Counted from the stretch's first letter, positions 9,401 to 17,554 are shown. The stretch: DNA of 57,659 nucleotides from Clostridiales bacterium (GCA_031275485.1 JAISOS010000022.1:1-57659); one strand, 5' to 3'. The notes: generated from the sequence alone by a model not told the origin. Made by a program: numbers and translations.

Positions 9401-10091
9401 TTATATCGAACTCCGCGCTGTTGTGACTGCCCTCGCTGTAACCCGCGAAATTGCCGTTCACATAAACGCTCACGCAGGAAGACACGCCTAAAAAGGTCAG
9501 AATATAATGCTTGTCCGCTTTTTCGCTTACGCCGAAGGTTCTGAAATACACGCCGACCGGACAGTCCTCCGGAAAATGCGGCGGATTTAAATCGAACGGG
9601 TATCTTACGTTCAAATATACCGGCGGCTCGTAACCCGTCCTCTGCCAACAGGACGGGACTTTTATATCGTCGAAATCCGCGAGATCGGCGGCGTTCGCGT
9701 CCGTATCCGTATCCACTTTCGCATCCGTATACGCCTTGTTCCTATCGGCGCCCGCGGCGGCGTTCGCGTCCGTATCGGAAGTTTCCGAATTCGCGCTTAT
9801 ATCCGCGTTTGCGTCCGTATCGTCGCTCGCGGCGGTTCCGACGTTAACGCCCGCCGCGTCCGCGCCCGTGCGTATAATGTCCGGCATAAGCGACGCGCGC
9901 CCATAATACTTGAATTTCCAATCGCCCGAAAGAACGGTAACTCTCGGCGAATTGTACCGTTCGGTCATAAAATCGGTCTTGTCCGAGTCCTCTTTCGACG
10001 GAAAAGGAATAAAATACGCGCGCGGCGGTAGCTTGTTTTGCTCGAATACCTCGAAAGTCTTGTAGTTGGTCTTGTCGATTTTATATTTCAT
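6492..10091 (-). CDS. GH2 family beta-galactosidase-like glycoside hydrolase with low-complexity inserts
   Basis: A 1199-residue cytoplasmic LacZ-type retaining glycosidase with no signal peptide. It has the sugar-binding jelly roll, immunoglobulin-like domains and TIM barrel of GH2 plus the beta-galactosidase small-chain domain at the C-terminus. The acid/base Glu is E625 in MWSLGNEAGG and the nucleophile is E696 in FFCEYAHAMG; the GVNHHD motif precedes them. Two stretches do not belong to the fold. Residues about 76-138 are Asp/Ala/Thr-rich (9678-9866) and residues 378-471 are Asn/Ala/Glu/Gly-rich (8679-8960). Without them the protein would be near the normal length of about 1030. It probably hydrolyses the sugar imported by the symporter next to it. 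Beta-galactosidase is the best guess; other GH2 activities cannot be excluded. Confidence 0.88.
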   Translation of the reverse strand: MKYKIDKTNYKTFEVFEQNKLPPRAYFIPFPSKEDSDKTDFMTERYNSPRVTVLSGDWKFKYYGRASLMPDIIRTGADAAGVNVGTAASDDTDANADISANSETSDTDANAAAGADRNKAYTDAKVDTDTDANAADLADFDDIKVPSCWQRTGYEPPVYLNVRYPFDLNPPHFPEDCPVGVYFRTFGVSEKADKHYILTFLGVSSCVSVYVNGNFAGYSEGSHNSAEFDISGFLNEGENELLAVVYKWCNGTYLEDQDMFRENGIFRDVFITEYNGLYVYDYFADTEKNKDGAYNLTIKAKLGGAPDTGFSCRNFVFRAALYYKGGIVAEDETGVTDASPSVTLSNLDVAEWSAEIPEIYELFIYLERRGEPEALKIEDAENTAAENGGNYGAGNSEDAENNAENNAETTENGGVANAENNAGNTADGGHANVGNNAGNGAEITENGDSANSKNNAESAENTDAGNGGAGETKIYDVIRNYTGFKNIEIEGSVFKLNGKKIKIKGVNHHDSTPHGGYVMTPNELKRDVLIMKEYNVNGVRTSHYPKDPIFLTLCDVYGLYVIDEADIETHGCIYSKKSGIFNKMKGMNLISDDPKWERHYADRVKRLYYKDRNHPSVVMWSLGNEAGGIANQDACYKMLKDEGAKAPVHYEGARHILKRLRYDVMSTMYPFMFHVKNVVRGTSLPMFRKAPYFFCEYAHAMGFGPGNLKEYVEAFYACDTLMGGCIWEFADHAVLHADGEKYKYTYGGDHGEKLHDGNFCVDGLFYPDRAPHTGALNMKAVYRPLIIKKADGGGAYVIENRNRFLSSGYIEVAWRLLKNGEEIGRGVIDEDVPPEESRQITVPHRKIDKNYDYHINFVCRDRRGGHIISEEQIELNRAKNIFKSDETVYKAEIVEDAGALTVKFKGGSVSFDKKSGYMTGLKYKEREYLNLNPENGITGFYPSVYRAPLDNDNLIRKLYEKLGTADLSLRLKKISAKLVGGDRAKAKDAKKKVEVKIFYGLDGKYKLYGANVKYLIDGKGKITVTARLKVTALICQIYKRMALVPRFGLEVELDGRYDNVEYFGLGSRETLPDMKDHASVGIYKQNVGALREKYIKPQDSGNRSEVGYLKICDEKDNGLIFKRVGENFNFTANRFTTKQLAEAKHQEDLVEKNTVDLRIDGFVRGTGSNSCGPLPLKKYTIDMNGPLVFSFSIEPLSSK
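8679..8960 (-). repeat. Asn/Ala/Glu-rich low-complexity insert in the GH2 gene
   Basis: About 94 codons made of reshuffled ENNAEN/GGNAGN units lie between an immunoglobulin-like domain and the TIM barrel. The DNA is an imperfect array of short related words rather than a clean tandem repeat, suggesting growth by slippage followed by drift. Confidence 0.7.
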
Positions 10092-10537
10092 AATTCAGAT
10101 ACGACTCCGACTTTTATGATATTTTTATAGCCTTTTATAAAAATTTGCGGGAGAAGCCTTTTGTCCGCAAAAGGTTCCTCCGCGCTATTTTTCAAAAAAC
10201 TTTAATTTTTATATAATTCTCTCTACGTAAACCGAACGCCGCGGCTGTGTTATCGCAAACTTCTTAGCGGAAAAAACCGATTTCAAAAGGCGCCGCCGCG
10301 CAAGCGATCGCGGAGCGGTCAATATATTGCGAATTACGCAACGCCGCTTCCGCCCGTCGGATCCGCATTCGGCCGGTCCGGGTTTCACGGCGCAAAATTC
10401 GAACGGTCCGGTTCCCCGGCGCAAAAACGGAAACGCGACCGATGTTACGCGTTTATTTAGGAGATAAACAATGAACGCCGCGCGCAACCCGCACAAACTG
10501 CCCTCATTCCGCTTTCCCGCATATCCGAACGGTTTTA
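10092..10537. other. gap between GH2 and M28 genes
   Basis: It contains a palindrome copy at 10146-10205. The rest (10206-10537) shows nothing I can support; a minus-strand frame at 10209-10496 has no family features. Confidence 0.5.
10146..10205. repeat. dispersed palindrome copy
   Basis: GCGGGAGAAGCCTTTTGT / CGCAAAAGGTTCCTCCGC followed by the outer arm TTTTTCAAAAAACTTTAA, about 55 bp upstream of the GH2 start. Confidence 0.75.
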
Positions 10538-11755
10538 TTATAAGCCTTTCTCGTCGTAAAGTAGCACCGTGTCAACCACTATGTCGAAAGCCTTAGAGAT
10601 TACGTTCGGGTCGAGATTGTCCTTCGTGTCTCTGCGCGTGTGATAATAGTCCTGCAAATTGTGAGAAAGCCCCGCGAGACAGGTCGCTTTCATTCCCGCC
10701 TGCGCGAACGCTCCGGCGTCGGTCGCGCCCAGCGTAACCGTCGAATATTTCAATTCTACGCCGTTCTCGCGCCCAGCGTCCCTGACCAAAGCCGCGACGT
10801 CCAAATCGGTTTTGACCGTGCCGTTTATGTCCTTCGTGTAGAGCGAAAGATGTTCGTATTCTCTCAGCGTTTCCATAGCCACGACGATGGTCTCAACGTC
10901 CGAATACTCTTCCTTATGCGCCTTCGCGAACGCCTTAGCGCCTCTTAGCCCCACCTCTTCCGAGCCGGAAATAAGCACGCAAAGCTCCGTATTTTTCAGT
11001 TCGATTCCCGCTTCCTTAAACGCTCTCGGCAAGGCGAGCGAAACGTAGCATGCGGTTAGATTGTCGTTCGCGCCGTCGACCACGACTTTCTTGTTGTGAA
11101 ATTTAAAGAGCGCGACCCAAATAACCAGAAAAACCAGACCTACAAGACCGAGCGTGAGCGTAAACGTATTGTCCCACGCGAAGTTGAAGGTCCCGCCCTC
11201 GTCTATCGAAATCAACGAAATCAGCATGACGTAAGCCGCCCCCGCGAGAGAGCCGATGAACGCCGTGACCATTCCCGCCATTCCGAATTTGTAATGCCAA
11301 AACCATTCCTGCGTCGCGTCCGCGTGTCCGTTGACGATAATTCTCCTTTTGACCTCGCCCTTAGGCTTAACTACGCCCAAAACGTTGACGGAGGTTTCCT
11401 CCTTGTAGAGCGGATCGAACCAGGTCTTGTAGAGTATGAGCTGGGAAATCATCGGTATGAAAGCCAAAACCACCAGTACGACGGAGATTATCGGCGCGAC
11501 GAAGTAAGCCGCGAGACTTAAAATTAAAAGCGTCGCCGTTATGTATATCCAATCCATAAACGAATTGGGGTGAATTTTGAACTCCTCCTTTTTCACCGTG
11601 TCGCAAACCTTTTCAAGCTCGGAACGGAAATAGTCCTGAGTGTCCTTTTCTCCCTTGCCGCCCGGAAACCGCTTGTCAAAGGTGTCGATGACGTAACCTA
11701 TACCGTTCACCATATAGTCGAGTGCGTTTGATTTTACCTCTTCTGAAATTTTCAT
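10538..11755 (-). CDS. membrane-embedded M28 family zinc aminopeptidase-like protein (paralogue 1)
   Basis: A 405-residue M28 metallopeptidase homologue. Likely metal ligands are H144 (VNGHADA), D231 (GANDNL), the E266/E267 pair (SGSEEVGL) and a late His in DYYHTRRD. The ligand that is Asp in most M28 enzymes appears to be Glu here (VVAMETL). Four hydrophobic helices break the enzyme: two at about 68-108 before the first ligand and two at about 157-183 and 197-219, between the first and second ligands. The active site is thus tied to the membrane on both sides. A related 419-residue gene lies at 31809-33068 with the same plan. M28 proteins of this kind are usually aminopeptidases, but the substrate is unknown. 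The ATG has AAGGAG about 12 nt upstream. Confidence 0.82.
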   Translation of the reverse strand: MKISEEVKSNALDYMVNGIGYVIDTFDKRFPGGKGEKDTQDYFRSELEKVCDTVKKEEFKIHPNSFMDWIYITATLLILSLAAYFVAPIISVVLVVLAFIPMISQLILYKTWFDPLYKEETSVNVLGVVKPKGEVKRRIIVNGHADATQEWFWHYKFGMAGMVTAFIGSLAGAAYVMLISLISIDEGGTFNFAWDNTFTLTLGLVGLVFLVIWVALFKFHNKKVVVDGANDNLTACYVSLALPRAFKEAGIELKNTELCVLISGSEEVGLRGAKAFAKAHKEEYSDVETIVVAMETLREYEHLSLYTKDINGTVKTDLDVAALVRDAGRENGVELKYSTVTLGATDAGAFAQAGMKATCLAGLSHNLQDYYHTRRDTKDNLDPNVISKAFDIVVDTVLLYDEKGL

Positions 11756-12531
11756 TTTGTTCCGTTCTCCTTGTAATTTAGTTTTTATTTTTATGCGGGG
11801 CGCGTCCCTTTTTTAAAGAACCCGCTTTCATAAATTAAAATACCGTATTTGCGGGGAAATTTTTACGGTTTTCAAGACGTCTTCCGAGAGTTAACGGACA
11901 AAAATTCCTGAACTATGGAAAGAACGGTGAAAGCCGCGAAAAAACCCGTAAAGACGCGCGTTTCAGCCTATTAAAACAAGTTTTAAATTTTTATAAAATT
12001 TATATTCCGCTTTGCGCTTTTAAATTAAAACGGAAAAGCCTATATACCTCTCTGAATTTTGAATTGCGCCGAACGTAAACGCCGTTTTTTGCCGTAAGCC
12101 GCTATAAAGATTTTTCTCGTATTCGGGTAATGCGAGAAACGGTTCTTTTCGCCGTAAACGGCGAAAAGGGCGGCGCTTAGCTTACGCGGCTATATTTCGG
12201 AACGGCTATAATTACGAAATTTATTATAACAGAAAATTTGCGGCAAAACAAGTCTTTTTTAACAAAAAAGTAAATTTTTGTACGAAAAAATATTTTTACG
12301 CGGATTTTTGCGTAACGCGCACATATAAAATGCAATTTTTCCTAAAAAATTATGCGGGAAAAACCTTTTAAAAAAAGCTTCACCCGCATCCCTTTCAAAA
12401 AAATTCGGTTTCGTTAAATAACGGACTTATTTCCGAAAAACTTCCGTTCCGCAAGTTTCATTTAAAATGTAAATGTTCGGCTTTTACACCGTCGGTTTCG
12501 GCTGAAATACAAAGCCTCCGCGCACCCGGTT
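11756..12531. other. gap of about 775 bp with two repeat types
   Basis: At about 12080-12225 there is a structured element with GGCGAAAAGGGCGGCGCTTA and CGGCTATA words, related to DNA near 36110-36215. At 12349-12411 there is a worn palindrome copy (CGGGAAAAACCTTTTAAA). No gene is seen. Confidence 0.5.
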
Positions 12532-12981
12532 TTATTTAAAATATCTGGCTTCTATACCGTCGATTTTATCGACTCTTCTTTTGTGCCTGCCGCCCTCGAA
12601 GATCGTGCTCAGCCATGCCGAAACTATGCGCTCCGCAAGACCCTTGTCCACAATCCGCCCGCCTATCGCGAGGACGTTGCTGTCGTTATGGGCGGCGGTC
12701 GCTTTCGCCGAAAATTCGTCGTTGCATACGGCGGCGCGAACTCCCTTTACTTTGTTTGCGCAAATTGCCATGCCTATACCCGTTCCGCAGAGCAAAATTC
12801 CCTTTTCGCATTTTCCGCCGGCGACAGACTCGGCGACGGCGAGAGCGAAATCGGGATAATCGCAGGATTCCTCGTTATAAGTTCCGTAATCGAAATATTC
12901 GTGTCCGAGCCGCGCCAAACAACTGACGACGGTATCCTTGAGTATAAAGCCTGCGGCGTCGCAGCCTATGGCGATTTTCAT
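12532..12981 (-). CDS. rpiB: ribose-5-phosphate isomerase B (RpiB/LacAB family)
   Basis: A 149-residue cytoplasmic isomerase of the pentose phosphate pathway interconverting ribose-5-phosphate and ribulose-5-phosphate. The catalytic Cys is C65 in CGTGIGM, and the HNDSNVL motif with H98 and the GRIV and GGRHKRRV phosphate-binding segments are present. The N-terminal motif is normally GCDH-G; here it reads GCDAAG, with the His replaced by Ala at residue 9. That His lines the substrate site in the E. coli enzyme, so a shifted substrate preference (another aldose phosphate) is possible. The ATG has AAGGAG 8 nt upstream. The gene stands alone between two large gaps. Confidence 0.9.
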   Translation of the reverse strand: MKIAIGCDAAGFILKDTVVSCLARLGHEYFDYGTYNEESCDYPDFALAVAESVAGGKCEKGILLCGTGIGMAICANKVKGVRAAVCNDEFSAKATAAHNDSNVLAIGGRIVDKGLAERIVSAWLSTIFEGGRHKRRVDKIDGIEARYFK

Positions 12982-13834
12982 AAGCGAAACTCCTTAAAGT
13001 TTAATGATCGCGCGGATTCCGATATCCGCCCGCGTTAATTGGCTCGGTGTTGCCGGATAAAAACCGTTCGAATATCCGATTAATAATCGAACCGAGCGGT
13101 CGCATTATCTAATTCTAACGCCGCGGCGGAAGGCTTGTTCCGTTTCGGTAAACGCTATTCCACTTGCATGTTCCCGCTTGCGCAAGCCAAGAATGGCGCC
13201 GTTACGCGCATAACGGCTCTTTCCGTCCGTTTTGCGTTTCATAAACGCACTCGCACGTAGCGGTCAAAACGATGGCGGAGAGAGTTCGGATCGGCGGGAG
13301 CGGCGGGTATAGCCCGGGTTTTCGCCGGCACGTAATATTATTCCCGTAAAGCCCTCGATTTATGCCTAAACTTCCGGCGTTTTTTGCAAGCGATATTATA
13401 AATTCAAAGCGGCGCTATACCGTATAACCGAGAAATTCCGCCTAAAAGCGACGTAGATATTATACCACGCCCGACAAAAAAACGCAACGAAAACGGGAAT
13501 AAAAATATTAATAATAGTCGCCGTCATCCCCGTCGGTTACGGGCAGTTTCCGCGCGTTCATAGATCCGGCCTCATTTCCGTACTCTTTATCTCTTTATGC
13601 TTATGCCCGGAGCGGGCGGCATTCGCTTGTCGCGAAACCGGCGCAAATCCTCATTGTCGTCATATGCCCGAAAGACCGCGGCGGACGGCGCGTAATTATG
13701 CCGCCGCGTATAATGCGTCGCCTCGGTTTGCGGCGTTTATAAAAATCAGCCGACATTCCCGTAATGTAAACCTTATTAATAATTATGGGAGTTCTAAAAA
13801 TTCGTGATGATTTGGCCTCGCCCGTATTCCGCTT
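12982..13834. other. gap of about 850 bp without a supported gene
   Basis: A hairpin GCCGTTACGCG...ATAACGGC is visible near 13198-13220. Frames in this stretch are short and Arg-rich. It may be eroded coding DNA like its neighbour at 13835-14111, but I cannot show that. Confidence 0.4.
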
Positions 13835-14111
13835 TTACCACGAAAATTCAAAACCTCCTTCTATAAAAATACGGAGCAGCCCGGCTTCGCCGAAAATCAA
13901 CCGTATGATCGGGACGGCGAAATCTCCCGCTTACCGAAAACTGCCGGTAGTAACGGATGGAAGAATCCGTTCCCCGCAAGTCTTTCGCGGCTTCTATCGA
14001 AGCGCGCCGTTCGTCCTTATTCCCGCGTAATTGGCGTAGGATTTCGAAGCTTTCGCCCGCATCTGCGACAAGCCCGTAACGATTAAGTACGGCGGCGATT
14101 ATTTTTAACAT
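13835..14111 (-). pseudogene. broken small gene of unknown function
   Basis: A GGGAG site and ATG at 14109-14111 start a sensible-looking frame (LKIIAAVLNRYGLVADAGES, residues 2-21). After about 47 residues, at a GGGG run, coding character moves to another frame: ERILPSVTTGSF, a TAA, then AGDFAVPIIRLIFGEAG and FIEGGFEFSW to a stop at 13835-13837. Joined, this gives about 92 residues with one frameshift and one internal stop. I do not recognise the family. The alternative is that the first frame is simply an 87-residue hypothetical protein. It lies head-to-head with the InlB-repeat gene. Confidence 0.4.
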
Positions 14112-14128
14112 TTTTACTCCCGTTTTCG

Positions 14129-14157
14129 TTGCGTTTTTTTGTCCGGCACGGTATAAT
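14129..14157 (+). promoter_or_regulatory. promoter of the InlB-repeat membrane protein gene
   Basis: TTGCGT (14129-14134), 17 bp, TATAAT (14152-14157). The leader to the ATG at 14242 is about 78 nt and carries AAAGGAG before the start. Confidence 0.8.
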
Positions 14158-14241
14158 ATATAAAGAAAAAATATTCGCCTTAAACGTCGGATTTAAGACG
14201 GAAAATAAACGGTTCTCGCCGTTTTTAAAGGAGTTTTTCTA

Positions 14242-14991
14242 ATGAGCGATAAAAAAACGCCGATAAAATCCAAAACGGCGGCAACCGCCGCCAAGCCGGG
14301 GCGATCAAAAGCGGCGAAAAAAGCCGTCAAAAAGAAAGAATTAACCGAAAAAAAGAAATTAAAAGAAGCCGCAAGGGCAAAGGCGGCGGCGGAAAAGAAA
14401 AAATTAAAAGCGCAAAAAAAGCAAAAAAGGATGAATAAAAAATATCCGCCCGTACCACCGCGAAATACGACTTTGACCGCATTTATAAGCGCGCTGATTC
14501 TTGTCTCGCTGTTTATCGTCGCTTTTTTCTTCTTCAATCCTTACGCGAAACTCGGGTTTGACGCGAACGGCGGGAGCGCGGTGAGCGATACCGTCGTCCG
14601 GAAGGGTTCGCCCGTAGACGAGCCGCCTCCTCCCGTAAAAACGGGATATATTTTCGACGGTTGGTATACGGACGCGGATCTTCAAAATCAATTCGATTTT
14701 TCGGAAGGCGTTTATGACAGTCTCGTGATATACGCGAAGTGGACGCCCGCGCATTACGCCTTGAACACAGAATTGAACGGCGGCGCGTTTAGTTCGGATG
14801 CGGAATTTCCTTTCTCGTATACGGTTGAGGACGAAATTATCCTGCCCGTCGCCGACGAAATCACTAAAAACGGTTATATCTTCGGCGGCTGGTATACCGA
14901 CCGCGATTTTACCGCCGGCACGGAAATAGCCGTAATCGCGAAAGGCACGACCGGACACATCTATATCTACGCGAAATGGACGGCGGCATAA
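14242..14991 (+). CDS. membrane-anchored InlB B-repeat protein with a Lys/Ala-rich cytoplasmic tail
   Basis: A 249-residue protein of unusual design. Residues 1-75 are Lys/Ala-rich and histone-H1-like, with no acidic patch other than scattered Glu. Residues 78-99 form one transmembrane helix. The rest is two InlB/Listeria-Bacteroides B-repeats (GYIFDGWYTDADL near 131-143 and GYIFGGWYTDRDF near 212-224, each closing in IYAKWT). With so many positive charges inside, the topology should be N-in with the repeats outside. B-repeats are small beta-grasp modules found in surface proteins. There is no LPXTG or catalytic domain. The start is fixed by AAAGGAG about 9 nt upstream. Function unknown; the basic tail could bind nucleic acid or acidic partners at the inner membrane face, which is a guess. 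Confidence 0.75.
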   Translation: MSDKKTPIKSKTAATAAKPGRSKAAKKAVKKKELTEKKKLKEAARAKAAAEKKKLKAQKKQKRMNKKYPPVPPRNTTLTAFISALILVSLFIVAFFFFNPYAKLGFDANGGSAVSDTVVRKGSPVDEPPPPVKTGYIFDGWYTDADLQNQFDFSEGVYDSLVIYAKWTPAHYALNTELNGGAFSSDAEFPFSYTVEDEIILPVADEITKNGYIFGGWYTDRDFTAGTEIAVIAKGTTGHIYIYAKWTAA

Positions 14992-15180
14992 AGGCGGAAC
15001 GAAACGCGGCGAACGCCTTAGCTAAACGAACGGCGGCATACGTAAATATCCGCCGTCGCGAAGGACACGACGGGACGCGTAGGTATTTACGCGAAACGGG
15101 ACGGTCCCGACAAACGCGGCTTTTCAATTTTCAGTAGCGCGGTTATATAAACGTCATACATAATTAAACGCTGAAAGTTT

Positions 15181-15240
15181 CTGAAAAAGGGGAGCGGCGG
15201 GAATCTTTTACGGACAAAAGATTCCCGCCGCGTAAATTTA
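15181..15240. repeat. dispersed palindrome copy with compensated arms
   Basis: GGCGGGAATCTTTT and AAAAGATTCCCGCC are perfect mirror arms, although both differ from the common GGGGGAAACC/GGTTTCCCCC form. That is a paired change preserving the hairpin. Confidence 0.8.
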
Positions 15241-15263
15241 AAAAATATAAAAGCTTTCCATTG

Positions 15264-16565
15264 TTACTCCGCCGTTTTTAACGACGCGCACATTTCGATT
15301 TTGATAATTTTTCGGTACAGCAAAGCGTCTGCGGCGAATACCGCCGCGACCGCGATAGCGGCGGCGGAAATCCAAACGTACCCCTCCACCGAACCGAGAG
15401 AGCCGAACCCGAGATAATCGAAAAGGAATCCTAATAAAACGTAGCCGAACGGCAATCCGGCGATAATTCCTATAACCGACAAAACCGCAGGTTCCCGATA
15501 TATAAACCCCGCGACTTCGATTTGATTATAGCCGAGAACTTTAAGCGTCGCGATTTCCCGTTTGCGTTCCTCTATGTTAATGTTCGTCAGGTTGAAAAGC
15601 ACAAAGACGCAGAGCGCGACGGCGCAGAGAACGAGTATGACGGCGATCGCTTTTATAGAGCCGGTAAACGCCGCCATATCGTCCACGCCTCCCGTGTTAT
15701 TGACGGAAGCTAATAAACCCAGCTCGAGAAAAAGCATAACTACCGCGCCCGCCGCCGAAAGCACGGTCATTATCAGTCTGCCCTTGAAACGCCAAATATT
15801 TCTTGCCGCCGACTTGTATTTGAATTTCAGGCGTTTCCGGATAAACGTTACGCCTTCCAAAAAAAATTTTTTACCCGCCTTAGGCGCTTTGGGACGGAGC
15901 AGGTCGGCGGGCTTTTCTTTGCATCCGTGCAGGCTTATAAACAGCGCCGTAAGCAAGACGGCGGCGGACATAACGACCGACCAAATTAAGCCTTGGGAAA
16001 GGTATATTCCGTCAATATCGGGTAGCTCGTATCTGCTTGTTCCCGCGCCGAATATCGCGGGACGCAACACAAAATTGCCGAGTGCCAGCCCGCTTACGCA
16101 TCCGATTAACGTATACGCAAAGGCAAATACGACATATCTGCACGCGATCGCTCCGTTCGGACAACCGAGCGTTTTATAACAAGCAAACGTGCCGCGTTCC
16201 TCATTCACGAGCCGCGACATAGTGGCAAGAGCCGTCAATGCCGACACAAGAATAAAAAATGTTGGAATAAAATAGCCGATTAATTCAATTTTATCGGCAA
16301 GCTCGTTTATAACGAATATTTGGTCCGGCCGCAAGCCGAACGAACAGTCGAGAGCGTCGCGAATTTGAAGCGGTACGGAACCTATACCGGTAACGACGGC
16401 TATGTCCACGGCGATTATAATACTGACGGTCGTCATCCTGCCGCCGGGCTTCGGGTTTTTGTCCGCCAGCAACACGCGCATCCCGCCGTGAGCAAGCAGA
16501 GCTACGGCGGTGGTTCCGCCGGGTCCCGCGCCGACGACTATCGCGTCGTAGTCGTAATCCGCCAT
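15264..16565 (-). pseudogene. chimera: start of a FAD/NAD-dependent oxidoreductase fused to the C-terminal part of an FtsX-type ABC permease
   Basis: The frame is open for 433 residues from an ATG at 16565 with GGGAG 7 nt upstream. Residues 1-47 are the N-terminus of a phytoene-desaturase-like flavoenzyme: the dinucleotide loop VVGAGPGG, then KPGGRMTTV. That enzyme normally continues for over 400 residues but breaks off near 16424. The rest is the C-terminal part of a large FtsX/YtgP-like exporter permease. ADKIELIGYFIP, TLGCPNGAIA and a second unit with KREIATLKVLGYNQIEVAGF carry the typical helices and coupling motif. The permease has lost its N-terminal half, and no partner ATPase is next to it. 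I read it as a deletion fusion, probably non-functional for both parents. An assembly join is the main alternative. Confidence 0.75.
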
Positions 16566-16608
16566 TTTAATTCTCCCGTCGAGTTTAAAAATTAGTTTTA
16601 TATTACGT

Positions 16609-16660
16609 ATTATATGTCTCGATTGTGAATATTTTATGAATTTCCGACACAGTTGTGTCA
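16609..16660 (-). promoter_or_regulatory. possible -10 and palindromic operator before the FAD/FtsX chimera
   Basis: TATAAT on the minus strand at 16609-16614. Upstream, at 16646-16659, is GACACA-GT-TGTGTC, a tight inverted repeat of the kind bound by TetR-type repressors. No TetR gene is in the window. Confidence 0.45.
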
Positions 16661-16779
16661 TTTTATTGAAACGACGCTTTTACCGTGCGTCTTGAATGAA
16701 AATATAAAAAATTAATTGCGTTTTTCACTTCGTTATGTTATACTGCAAAAATAAACGTCTGTAATAAAAAAGCATGGGT

Positions 16780-16846
16780 TTACGCGGAAAAAACCTTTTG
16801 TGAACAAAAGGTTTCCGCCGTATTTCTTTTACGAAAAAACTTCAAT
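16780..16846. repeat. dispersed palindrome copy
   Basis: ACGCGGAAAAAACCTTTTGT / AACAAAAGGTTTCCGCCGT with the right outer arm ending CGAAAAAACTTCAAT. Confidence 0.8.
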
Positions 16847-16860
16847 ACGCCGTAAAAAAA

Positions 16861-16973
16861 GCAATACGGGTTTAATAAAAACAATGTTTTAGCGATCGCG
16901 ATAAAACATAATCGGGTCAATACGGTCGGCGCGTAACGCCGCAAAAAGTAATACGGGATTATAAAAACTATGA
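16861..16973 (+). promoter_or_regulatory. duplicated leader word upstream of mntP
   Basis: AATACGGGTTTAATAAAAAC near 16862 and AATACGGGATTATAAAAAC near 16950 are direct repeats about 88 bp apart; the second ends at the mntP ATG. I see no yybP-ykoY manganese riboswitch in this leader. Confidence 0.35.
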
Positions 16974-17554
16974 GCGCAATCGAGATCATTTTAATCGCCG
17001 TCGGGCTGGCAATGGACGCATTCGCGGTCTCCGTCACCTTAGGTCTGTCGCGCGAAAAACCGCTCTTAAAAGAGATAATAATACCCGGAGTGTATTTTGC
17101 GGTTTTCCAAGCGGCTATGCCGCTCGCCGGATATTTTTTAGGCGTCAATTTCGCGGGGAAAATTCAAAATATAGACCATTGGATCGCTTTCGTTCTGCTC
17201 TGCGCCGTCGGCGGTAAAATGATATACGACAGCTTCCCGAACGGGCAAGACCAAAATACGGGGAAAATAAAAAAGGACGCGGGAAATCCTTTCGCGTTTT
17301 CAAAAATGACTGTTTTAGCCGTAGCGACGAGCATAGACGCGTTCGCGGTCGGCATAACTTTCGCGTTTTTCGATGTAAATATATTCGCGGCTGCGGCGGT
17401 GATAGGACCCGTAACCCTCGCCATATCGTCCGTCGGCGTGGTTGTCGGCGGCGTATTCGGCAAGCAATTCAAATCGAAAGCGGAATTTATCGGCGGCGCG
17501 ATCCTCGTATTGATGGGCGTAAAAATACTAATCGAGCATTTATTTTTCCAATAG
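16970..17554 (+). CDS. mntP: manganese efflux pump MntP
   Basis: A 194-residue inner-membrane protein with six predicted helices in two related halves. Each half carries the family signature: GLAMDAFAVSVTLGL at residues 12-26 and ATSIDAFAVGITFAF near 121-135, with the Asp residues that coordinate Mn2+ in transport. It exports manganese and protects against Mn toxicity. The length is normal for MntP/YebN. The ATG is weakly supported: no clear Shine-Dalgarno sequence, but the family N-terminus starts here. The TAG stop overlaps the left boundary of a small TA-flanked repeat element. The gene is intact although its neighbours are decaying. Confidence 0.92.
   Translation: MSAIEIILIAVGLAMDAFAVSVTLGLSREKPLLKEIIIPGVYFAVFQAAMPLAGYFLGVNFAGKIQNIDHWIAFVLLCAVGGKMIYDSFPNGQDQNTGKIKKDAGNPFAFSKMTVLAVATSIDAFAVGITFAFFDVNIFAAAAVIGPVTLAISSVGVVVGGVFGKQFKSKAEFIGGAILVLMGVKILIEHLFFQ

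Noticed and set aside
10209-10496. Minus-strand frame of 95 residues
   Set aside because: Arg-rich translation of intergenic DNA without a ribosome site or family features.
16860-16969. yybP-ykoY manganese riboswitch before mntP
   Set aside because: The leader is short and lacks the conserved three-way junction sequences; only a direct repeat is seen.
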